NCBI GenBank assembly: GCA_019233755.1
Contig: JAFAMD010000043.1
Coordinates: 1 to 64,000, forward strand
Length of the DNA: 64,000 nt
Direction of reading: 5' to 3'
From: Acidobacteriaceae bacterium
Lineage (GTDB): Bacteria; Acidobacteriota; Terriglobia; Bryobacterales; Bryobacteraceae
Numbering within the stretch: position 1 is the first letter of the stretch; each line of letters starts with the position of its first letter. Shown here one piece after another: positions 56,810 to 64,000 of this stretch. The notes under the pieces were generated by a model. That model did not search any database and was not told the DNA's origin. It saw nothing but the letters and a program-made list of their open reading frames with translations. Made by a program: the position numbers and the translations under genes.

Positions 56810-57778
56810 TTGATTTCTCACAAAATCGACGTACAAACCGATCTGAATCAACCACTACAGCTTCTCCCGATCTTTCGCGAGCGAGTCTGGGGCCGTGAGG
56901 ACCTCAGGCCTTTCTTCACGCAAATGCCGCCAAACCAGCGCATCGGCGAAGTTTGGTTCACCTTTAGGGAAAACGCAACGTCAGCGGATGTTACGCTCGG
57001 CGAACTTCTCGCGCGGCGGCCCGAGATCCTGGGCAGGGGCGCCGATCCGGAATATCCGGGCGTTTGCCCACTGCTCGTAAAGCTGCTTTTCACGACAGAA
57101 CGGCTTTCGGTGCAGGTTCACCCGGACGATGAATACGCGCGGCAGTACCATGACAGCTTGGGGAAAACCGAGGCCTGGTACGTCGTTGATGCGCAGCCGC
57201 CCGGCGAAGTCGCCGTCGGGTTCCGCGAAACGATTACGCCGGAGCGTTTAAAGGAAACGGCGCAATCGGGCGAGATCGAAACCCTTCTGGATTGGCGTAA
57301 AGTGCGGCCCGGCGACGCGATTTTCACCCCGGCCGGCACGGTGCACGCGATCGGGGCCGGGTTGACGATCTGCGAAATTCAGGAGAACTCCGACATTACC
57401 TACCGGCTCTACGATTATGGGCGCCCGCGCGAGTTGCACCTCGAGCATGGAGTCAAAGTGTCGCATCTCGGCCCGCACAACTTCGATGCCGCGCCGGTAA
57501 AGCTGGCCGATGGCCGCGATGAACTGGTTGCGTGCGAATATTTCCGCATCGAGCGGCTGCGGCCGAAGAATGAAGTGCACATCGACCGCGGCACGCCCTA
57601 TTACCTACTCCTGATTTGCCTGAAAGGTTCGGGGACGATTGCAGGCGAGCCCTTTGCTGCTGGACAGTGCTGGATGGTTCCATCGCACCATACCGAGCTG
57701 ATCTTGAATGGCCCGGGTTCCGAATGGATCGCGACCTACAAGGCTGCCGAACCGCTGGCCGGCTTGCACATCAAGTAG
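56810..57778 (+). CDS. manA: Mannose-6-phosphate isomerase, class I
   Basis: GEVWFTFRENATSADVTLGEL, LLVKLLFTTERLSVQVHPDDEYARQ, GAGLTICEIQENSDITYRLYDYGRPRELH; TTG start near 56810 proposed. Confidence 0.88.
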   Translation: MISHKIDVQTDLNQPLQLLPIFRERVWGREDLRPFFTQMPPNQRIGEVWFTFRENATSADVTLGELLARRPEILGRGADPEYPGVCPLLVKLLFTTERLSVQVHPDDEYARQYHDSLGKTEAWYVVDAQPPGEVAVGFRETITPERLKETAQSGEIETLLDWRKVRPGDAIFTPAGTVHAIGAGLTICEIQENSDITYRLYDYGRPRELHLEHGVKVSHLGPHNFDAAPVKLADGRDELVACEYFRIERLRPKNEVHIDRGTPYYLLLICLKGSGTIAGEPFAAGQCWMVPSHHTELILNGPGSEWIATYKAAEPLAGLHIK

Positions 57779-57791
57779 CCCAAGTCAGCGA

Positions 57792-58676
57792 CTATTTCGT
57801 GAAAGCCCCGCGGATTAAAAGCGCGATTTTGGCAGGTTTCGAGACGCGGATGTGCCGGCTGAGCACGGCATAGTTCGCGTTCTCGACTTTCCCTAGCAGC
57901 CTCTGATAGATCGCTCTTAATGCCCACAAAGAACGGCGGCTCTTCGGCTCGATCAAGTCCATCAACGGAGCCGATTCGTCATAGTAAGCCCGCGCGCGGC
58001 CGGCCTCAAAGCGCATCAACGCGCGGAATTTGTCGTCTTCCTTGCCCGACCGCAGTTGCTCGGGAGGTACACCAAAGCGCTCGAGATCTTCGAGCGGCAG
58101 ATAGATGCGGCCCATGCCGGCATCCTCGCGGACATCGCGCAGGATGTTTGTTAGCTGGAAGGCGATGCCGCATTTTTCCGCGAGCAGCAGCGCACGCGGG
58201 GAGCGGAAACGGAAGATATGAATGATGGTCAGGCCGACAACCGAGGCAACGTGGTAGCAGTAGCGGTACAGCTCATCGAACGTTCGTACTTCACGGGGCT
58301 CGACATCTGAAAGGATGCCGTCGATCATTTCGTGAAAGTAGCGGTGCGGAATGGAGTAGCGTTGAACCGTATCGAAGAACGCCGGCCAGATCGGATGTCC
58401 CTCTGTCCTGCCCTGCAGTGCGTGATCGAGAGCGATGCGCCAGAGTGTGATGCTCTGCTGAAGGGCCGCCTTGTCCGTGGTCGCAGGATCGTCACTCAGA
58501 TCGTCACACTCGCGCATGAACGCGTAAATGGCGCACATGGCATCGCGCTGCGGCTTTTCAAGAAGCAGAAAGGAGTAATAGAAGTTCTTCGCGCGGGCCT
58601 TCGCGATCTTCCGGCAGTATTGGTACGATTCTTCGATCGCCTGGGGGGTTAGAACGGCAACAGTCGCGGAAGACAT
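57792..58676 (-). CDS. hpnD: Squalene/phytoene synthase family, HpnD type
   Basis: FYYSFLLLEKPQRDAMCAIYAFMRECDDLSDDP, GIAFQLTNILRDVREDAGMGRIYLPLEDLERFGV. Confidence 0.9.
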   Translation of the reverse strand: MSSATVAVLTPQAIEESYQYCRKIAKARAKNFYYSFLLLEKPQRDAMCAIYAFMRECDDLSDDPATTDKAALQQSITLWRIALDHALQGRTEGHPIWPAFFDTVQRYSIPHRYFHEMIDGILSDVEPREVRTFDELYRYCYHVASVVGLTIIHIFRFRSPRALLLAEKCGIAFQLTNILRDVREDAGMGRIYLPLEDLERFGVPPEQLRSGKEDDKFRALMRFEAGRARAYYDESAPLMDLIEPKSRRSLWALRAIYQRLLGKVENANYAVLSRHIRVSKPAKIALLIRGAFTK

Positions 58677-59563
58677 TGAATGAGAATTCCTACTCGCTCC
58701 GCTTTCGAGATATGCGGACGCCGCGCAAGTACATTGTAGTTCTGCAGACGGATTTTCTTGAGGATTTGCATGCCTCCGCGGCTAAAGAGATCGAGGTCAA
58801 GGGAAAGCCGGCGGTTCACCATTTTGACAAGCGGCAACCCCTTCTGAAAGAGGTCTTCGGCTACGCCTACTGCCTCGACCATCAGACTCTGGAACTGCGG
58901 GTTGAACTCATGCGCGAATAGCTGTTCCACCGTGTAACCGTGCTTCTCAAGCAGGTTGAGAGGCAGATAGACGCGATCCTTCTGCAAGTCGACGGTCACA
59001 TCCTGCCAGAAATTGGCAAGTTGCAGAGCGGTGCAGGTGAAATCAGAGAGGCGCTGCCGTTCGGCGTCGCGATAGCCGCAGAGATAGAGCACCAGGTGGC
59101 CCACCGGATTGGCGGAGTTGACGCAATAGCCAAAGACGTCATCGAAGGTCCGGTAGCGTGTCACGGTCTGGTCCTGCTCGAACGCGCGAATGAGACGATC
59201 GAACGGTTCGATTGGAATCGCGTGCCGCTGAACGGTGCCTTTCAGGGCAACGAATACCGGATGCGAAGCCTGGCCGTGGTACATAGCTTCCAGTTCTGAG
59301 CGCCACCAGGCGAGCAGACGCAGACTTTCGCGCGGGTCGCCGATTTCATCGCCCAGATCATCGGCCCAGCGGCAGAATGCGTAAACGTTGTAGAAATCCT
59401 GGTGCAGTTCTTTCGGCAGCAGGAAACTGACGACCTGAAAATTCTCGTAATGGTGCGTGGCCAGCCAGCGCGTGTATTCGAGAGCTTCTTCCCGGGAATA
59501 GGCCGTGCTGTCCGGCACAACGGTTTCCAGGTAGTCTTTAGGCTGTAGATGCGCAACTGGCAC
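58649..59563 (-). CDS. hpnC: Squalene synthase HpnC type
   Basis: YENFQVVSFLLPKELHQDFYNVYAFCRWADDLGDEIGD, TALQLANFWQDVTVDLQKDRVYLPLNLLEKHGY. Confidence 0.92.
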   Translation of the reverse strand: MPVAHLQPKDYLETVVPDSTAYSREEALEYTRWLATHHYENFQVVSFLLPKELHQDFYNVYAFCRWADDLGDEIGDPRESLRLLAWWRSELEAMYHGQASHPVFVALKGTVQRHAIPIEPFDRLIRAFEQDQTVTRYRTFDDVFGYCVNSANPVGHLVLYLCGYRDAERQRLSDFTCTALQLANFWQDVTVDLQKDRVYLPLNLLEKHGYTVEQLFAHEFNPQFQSLMVEAVGVAEDLFQKGLPLVKMVNRRLSLDLDLFSRGGMQILKKIRLQNYNVLARRPHISKAERVGILIQCLPRLLPF

Positions 59564-59589
59564 GGCTGCTCTTATCTTACGAATAGATC

Positions 59590-60660
59590 TTAGGGAATTA
59601 TCGCGGTCTTGATCTGTCCGTTGCGCTTGTGAGAGAGGTCGTGCAGCACACGCGGCAGTTCGCTGAGCGGTTCTTCGTGATTGACGAAGTGACCGGCCCG
59701 AACCGTGCCGTCTGCCACCAGATCGAGCGAGCGGCGAATATGCTCCGGGGTGTGGTGAAAACTCGCCTTGCAGGTGATTTCAGAGTAGTGCAGCAGCGCC
59801 GTGTCGAGCGCGACCTTCGTTCCGCTGGCGCACCCGCCGAAAAAGTTGATGACGCCGCCTTTGCGAACCAGCCGCGTAGAAAGCTCCCATGCTTCGGGAA
59901 CCCCGACGGCTTCAATCACCACGTCGGCGCCGCGCCCGTCTGTGCGCGCTTTCATTTCCGAGATCACTGCCGCGTCGGTGTTCAGCGCGACCTTCCCGCT
60001 CAGCAGAATGCCTTCGCTTGCACCCAGGAGCAAAGCCTGATCGATCTGTTCGAGCCTTCGCGCGAGAGCCAGCACCCGCGCGCCATAAGCATAGCGGGCG
60101 AGCCGGACAAACATGAGACCGATGGGTCCGAGACCGAGCACCGCAACCGTGTCACCGGGCCCGACACCGCTTTCGTCAAGCCCCCGTAGTGCACACGCGA
60201 GCGGCTCCACCAGCGCAGCGTCTTTGTAATCTACGTCGTCTGGAATAACGTACGTGTTCTTCCGAACGATGCGCTCCGGAAGGCGAATGTATTCGGCGTA
60301 GGCGCCGTTATTGAAGAGCAGATTTTCGCATAAATTCTGCTGGCCGCGCCGGCAATAGAAACATTCGTCGCAAGGGGCCGAGTTGGCGGCCACCACGCGC
60401 TGGCCAACCGCAAACTTGCTTACACCCTCGCCCGACGCGACAACGTCGCCGGCCAGTTCATGACCGAAAAGCGCGGGCGGGCGGATCATCTTGGCATGAT
60501 AGCCGCGCCGGAAGACCTTCAGGTCTGTACCGCAAGTGAGCGCGGTGCGTACGCGCACCAGCAATTCGCCCGCACCAATGGCGGGCACAGGCACCGTTTC
60601 GAGCCGTACATCCTCTTTCCCATATAGAACGACGGCCTGCATAGTGGAGGGCGGTGCCAT
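59590..60660 (-). CDS. Zinc-dependent (MDR) alcohol dehydrogenase
   Basis: TALTCGTDLKVFRRGYHAKMIRPPALFGHELAGDVVASGEG, CDECFYCRRGQQNLCEN, VLGLGPIGLMFVRLA. Confidence 0.92.
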   Translation of the reverse strand: MAPPSTMQAVVLYGKEDVRLETVPVPAIGAGELLVRVRTALTCGTDLKVFRRGYHAKMIRPPALFGHELAGDVVASGEGVSKFAVGQRVVAANSAPCDECFYCRRGQQNLCENLLFNNGAYAEYIRLPERIVRKNTYVIPDDVDYKDAALVEPLACALRGLDESGVGPGDTVAVLGLGPIGLMFVRLARYAYGARVLALARRLEQIDQALLLGASEGILLSGKVALNTDAAVISEMKARTDGRGADVVIEAVGVPEAWELSTRLVRKGGVINFFGGCASGTKVALDTALLHYSEITCKASFHHTPEHIRRSLDLVADGTVRAGHFVNHEEPLSELPRVLHDLSHKRNGQIKTAIIP

Positions 60661-61742
60661 TAGCTGTGCTCCTGTGGGTGAACGACTACCTTGAGCGATC
60701 GCTCGCCCGGCCGCTGCGCGATGGCAATGCCGCGGGTGATATCGCCGAGCGACACCCGGTCTGAGATAAGTTCTTCGAGCGGCAGCTCGCCGCTGAATAC
60801 GACACGCGCAGATTCGGACTGCAGATCTACATCCGCGCTGTAGGAACCGAAGAGCATGCGCTCGCCGACGCAGACATCGGCACCGGAAAATTCAATCCGT
60901 TCGGTTGCCGAGGTCTGGGCGAACAGCAGAATTTTCGCTCCCGGGCGCGAAATGCGCAGCGCCTGTTCCACCAGCCCCTTCGCGCTGGTAGCAAGAATGA
61001 CGGCATCGGCGCCGCGCCCATCCGTCGCGGTTTTCACAGACTCTTCGAACTCTGTCAAGCGGGGATCGAATGCCGCCGCGCCAAAGCGTTCGGACAGGTT
61101 CCGGCGAAACTCAATCGTGTCGGTTGCCAGAACAGCGGCCCCTGCGCGCTTCACCAACATGGTGAAAATGAGGCCGATGGGGCCCTGCCCCAGAACAGCC
61201 ACTACGTCACCGCGCTGAGGCGCGAGCAATTCGACGCCTTTCAAGATGGTGTTGACGGGCTCGACCCAGCAGGCCTGGTCGAAAGAGATGCCGTCGGGAA
61301 TCTTCTCCACCCCGCGCTCCACAATCCAGTCCATGGCGCGTACGTATTGAGAGAAGCCACCCCCCGCGGGCTCAAACGCGGAGGTGACACCGACTCTCTT
61401 ATACACCGGGCATTGCGCGTACAACCGCCGGCGGCAATAGAAGCAGTCCCCGCACGGAATGTGATGGAAAACGATCACCCGCTCTCCGGGTTGATACTTG
61501 CTGACGCCTGCGCCCACAGCCGCTACTACACCCGCGGTTTCATGCCCGTAAATGCGCGGCCCCGGAAGCAGATTGTACTCAATCTTCTTCAGATCGGTGT
61601 GGCAGATGCCGCAACTCTCCACACGAATCAGGATCTCGCCGCGGCCAATGCGGGGAGTCGGGACGGATTCCACCGAGATGCGGCTTTCGCCGGTATACAC
61701 GGCGGCCCGCATGGTTTCAGGAATCGGCTGTTCCAGGCTCAT
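60660..61742 (-). CDS. Zinc-dependent (MDR) alcohol dehydrogenase
   Basis: VESCGICHTDLKKIEYNLLPGPRIYGHETAGVVAAVGAG, CGDCFYCRRRLYAQCPVYKRVG, VLGQGPIGLIFTML. Confidence 0.92.
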   Translation of the reverse strand: MSLEQPIPETMRAAVYTGESRISVESVPTPRIGRGEILIRVESCGICHTDLKKIEYNLLPGPRIYGHETAGVVAAVGAGVSKYQPGERVIVFHHIPCGDCFYCRRRLYAQCPVYKRVGVTSAFEPAGGGFSQYVRAMDWIVERGVEKIPDGISFDQACWVEPVNTILKGVELLAPQRGDVVAVLGQGPIGLIFTMLVKRAGAAVLATDTIEFRRNLSERFGAAAFDPRLTEFEESVKTATDGRGADAVILATSAKGLVEQALRISRPGAKILLFAQTSATERIEFSGADVCVGERMLFGSYSADVDLQSESARVVFSGELPLEELISDRVSLGDITRGIAIAQRPGERSLKVVVHPQEHS

Positions 61743-62481
61743 TGATCTTAGATACTGTACTGATTCGGCAACTGACAAGAAACTCCCCCAAAGCTTTTGC
61801 GGCGTCCGCCGTGCGGCTCTTCAACCGGAACAGAGCCGGTACGATGTTCGGATGCGTAAGGGCGTGCACCACAATTTTCCCACGGGCGATACGGCCCTCA
61901 GGCGTCCGCATAGCGTTCAGGTCGAACGGAAACGATTCGTCGGCGCGGTCTGATACTACTTTGATGCAGGCAAACGGCAGGCCGGCACGCTTTGTTCGCG
62001 CGGCCACGCCGGATGATTCCATGTCGACCGCCAGGGCCCCCGAGCCGCGAAGCTGCTCTTTGGCAGCCGCGCTGTTTGCGATTTCGTTCTGCGAAAGAAC
62101 CACTCCTGCGACAAAATCGCGGTGGGCCAGCACTTCGGCGCACTCGAGCCGCTCGTTTGTCGCGCGATCCAATACCTCGGTGCCGATCACGATTTGCGAT
62201 TCCGTCAGATCTGAGCTGAGCGCTCCGCAGTAGCCCGTACTCACCACCGCTTCCAATCGCGAGGAGGAGAGCTCCGCCACCATGCCGGCCCGGATGGCTA
62301 TTTCGACAACGTGGGCCGCCAGCTTGGGGCCCGCGCCATTGGCGGCAAGCAGCATGCGACGGCCTTCCAGGATGCCCTCATAGGCGTAATCGACCGGCCA
62401 CTTCAGTTTTCGCAAGCCGGTGAGCATTTCCGCGAAAGGCGTGAGTTCCGATGCTTCCGATGCAACGTAGAGGATCGCCAT
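61717..62481 (-). CDS. hpnG: Phosphorylase/nucleosidase superfamily, hopanoid-associated HpnG type
   Basis: VVSTGYCGALSSDLTESQIVIGTEVLD, ALAVDMESSGVAARTKRAGLPFACIKVVSDRADESFPFDLN. Confidence 0.85.
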   Translation of the reverse strand: MAILYVASEASELTPFAEMLTGLRKLKWPVDYAYEGILEGRRMLLAANGAGPKLAAHVVEIAIRAGMVAELSSSRLEAVVSTGYCGALSSDLTESQIVIGTEVLDRATNERLECAEVLAHRDFVAGVVLSQNEIANSAAAKEQLRGSGALAVDMESSGVAARTKRAGLPFACIKVVSDRADESFPFDLNAMRTPEGRIARGKIVVHALTHPNIVPALFRLKSRTADAAKALGEFLVSCRISTVSKINEPGTADS

Positions 62482-62484
62482 AGG

Positions 62485-63459
62485 CTAGCAGTATCCGTTG
62501 GTACGAAACCAATCGATGGCACGCTCGAGTGCGGCGTCCACGGGTCCAGGGGCGAACCCGAGGTCGCAGGCGGCTTTGGCATGACTGGCAAACATTTTCT
62601 TCCGCGCCATTTTGACTGCTTCGAGCGGTGCAATCGGCTCCTTGCCGGTGACGTCGGCCCAGGCGGTGGTCACCACGCCGGCGGCATACGCGATCCCGTA
62701 AGGGATTTTCGTCCGCGGCGCGGGTTTTCCCGCAAGTGCTGCCATACGCGCCAGAATCTGCTCGAGTGTCAGGTTCTCGCAGCCGAGGATGTAGCGTTCC
62801 CCGGGACGGCCTTTTTCCGCTGCCAGCAGATGCCCTAGCGCCGTATCGCGCACATCGACGAGATTCAACCCGGTGTCGACAAAGGCCGGCAGCTTGTTGC
62901 GCAAGAAATCGACGATGATTTTGCCGGTGGGCGTCGGTTTCCAATCGTGATCTCCGATGGGCGCGGTCGGGTTCACGATAATCACCGGGAGCCCGGCGCG
63001 GGCTTTTTCGAGCGCGACCTGTTCTGCCAGCCACTTCGAGCGCTTATAATGGCCGGCCATGTCTTCAATGGACACTGGGGTGGTCTCTTCGCCGGGACGA
63101 TCTTTCGGGATCCCGATGCAGCCCACGGTGCTGGTGTAGACAATGCGGTCAACGCCGGCCCCGGCGGCAGCAGCGAGCAGATGCCGCGTGCCCTCGACAT
63201 TCGAGTCGTACAGGTCTTGCGGGTTCTTTGACCAGAGGCGGTAATCGGCCGCAACATGAAAAACCTGCTGGCAGCCTTCGATGGCATGGGCTAGCGAGGC
63301 GGGGTCGCGGAGATCGCCGGTGACGCGCTCCACATCGAGCTCGCGGATGTGGCTGGACGGGCGGCAAAGCGCCCGCACGTGATGACCGCGCTCAAGCAGG
63401 AGACGGGCAACGTGCCAGCCCAGAAAGCCGCTGGCGCCGGTGACAAGGATACGCGCCAA
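62485..63459 (-). CDS. hpnA: Hopanoid-associated NAD-dependent sugar epimerase
   Basis: ILVTGASGFLGWHVARLLLERGHHVRALCRPSSHIRELDVERVTGDLRDPASLAHAIEGCQQVFHVAADYRLW. Confidence 0.92.
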   Translation of the reverse strand: MARILVTGASGFLGWHVARLLLERGHHVRALCRPSSHIRELDVERVTGDLRDPASLAHAIEGCQQVFHVAADYRLWSKNPQDLYDSNVEGTRHLLAAAAGAGVDRIVYTSTVGCIGIPKDRPGEETTPVSIEDMAGHYKRSKWLAEQVALEKARAGLPVIIVNPTAPIGDHDWKPTPTGKIIVDFLRNKLPAFVDTGLNLVDVRDTALGHLLAAEKGRPGERYILGCENLTLEQILARMAALAGKPAPRTKIPYGIAYAAGVVTTAWADVTGKEPIAPLEAVKMARKKMFASHAKAACDLGFAPGPVDAALERAIDWFRTNGYC

Positions 63460-63465
63460 TGCGCC

Positions 63466-64000
63466 TCAGAATGCGCCCACGCCGGTTTCCTGGCGAGCGG
63501 GAGCGGTGGCTTTCCGGTAGTTAGTTAAAGCAAGCAGCGGGAAAGTGTTGCGGTAGTCGGTATAAGCCAGATAAAAGACCCGGGGAAATCCCGTGCCGGT
63601 CGAGTAATCTTCGTCCCAGTTACCGTCCGGGCGCTGCGTGCGAACCAGGTATTCGACACCATTGTAAAGACTTTCGCTCCGGATATCCCCACCCGCCAGC
63701 AGCGCGAGGATCGCCCAAGCAGTCTGCGATGGCGTACTCGGGTTCGAGATGAAGCGATTATCGTCGTAGCTGGCGCAGCTTTCGCCCCAACCGCCATCGC
63801 GATTCTGATAAGCGCGAATGAATTCGAGAGCCTGCTGGATGCTCGGCTCATTTTCGCTCACCCCGGCGGCGCGCAAGCCGCGCAAAGCGAGGAACGTGCC
63901 GTAAATGTAATTGACACCCCAGCGGCCGTACCAGCTACCATCAGCTTCCTGGGTTCGCAGAAGATACTCCACCCCTCGCTTGATAACCGGATGATTCTGC
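63466..64000 (-). CDS. shc: Squalene-hopene cyclase, C-terminal part (truncated by window edge)
   Basis: QW-type repeats: QEADGSWYGRWGVNYIYGTFLALRGL, QNRDGGWGESCASYDD, PSTPSQTAWAILALLAGG, QRPDGNWDEDYSTGTGFPRVFYLAYTDYRNTFPLLAL. Confidence 0.94.
   Translation of the reverse strand, partial: QNHPVIKRGVEYLLRTQEADGSWYGRWGVNYIYGTFLALRGLRAAGVSENEPSIQQALEFIRAYQNRDGGWGESCASYDDNRFISNPSTPSQTAWAILALLAGGDIRSESLYNGVEYLVRTQRPDGNWDEDYSTGTGFPRVFYLAYTDYRNTFPLLALTNYRKATAPARQETGVGAF

Overview
The window is a 64 kb chromosomal segment that reads like an Acidobacteria (Solibacter/Bryobacter-like) genome. This lineage call is inference from protein style, hopanoid genes and intergenic repeats; no search was run. 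Most of it is ordinary housekeeping and metabolic content: tRNA-Gln, an HTTM protein pair, two pseudopilins plus a secretin, smpB, pepA, glgC, a CutC/SSS symporter locus, an NtrC-type regulator upstream of gcvT-H-PA-PB, thioredoxin-type genes, a SurA/PpiC protein, a NYN-OST-HTH protein, B12-related genes, rarA, a SWIM-SNF2 helicase, a peroxiredoxin/AhpD pair, an F0-only ATP synthase cluster (I/Z, a, c), ubiX, lpxD, an FAH-family gene, a LOG-family gene, an acyl-CoA ligase, manA, and a hopanoid/squalene cluster (shc-hpnA-hpnG-two Zn-dehydrogenases-hpnC-hpnD) running off the right edge. The most interesting unexplained items are: (i) a 54-aa single-TM protein missing from the ORF track, encoded upstream of cutC and the SSS symporter; (ii) a solute-binding protein/histidine kinase pair with no permease, flanked by an esterase gene and an internally deleted copy of its 5' part; (iii) a pseudoknot-like leader plus a perfect 10-bp terminator hairpin just upstream of an alpha/beta hydrolase gene; (iv) a 14-bp perfect inverted repeat next to a second hairpin between convergent genes; (v) a 43.6-44.2 kb gene graveyard with an exact 32-bp fragment of the hydrolase gene at 46.2 kb; (vi) a terminator hairpin lying inside the reading frame that leads into an HEXXH protein; (vii) two zinc dehydrogenases embedded in a hopanoid operon with no hpnE visible. 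No CRISPR array, prophage or classical defence island was seen.
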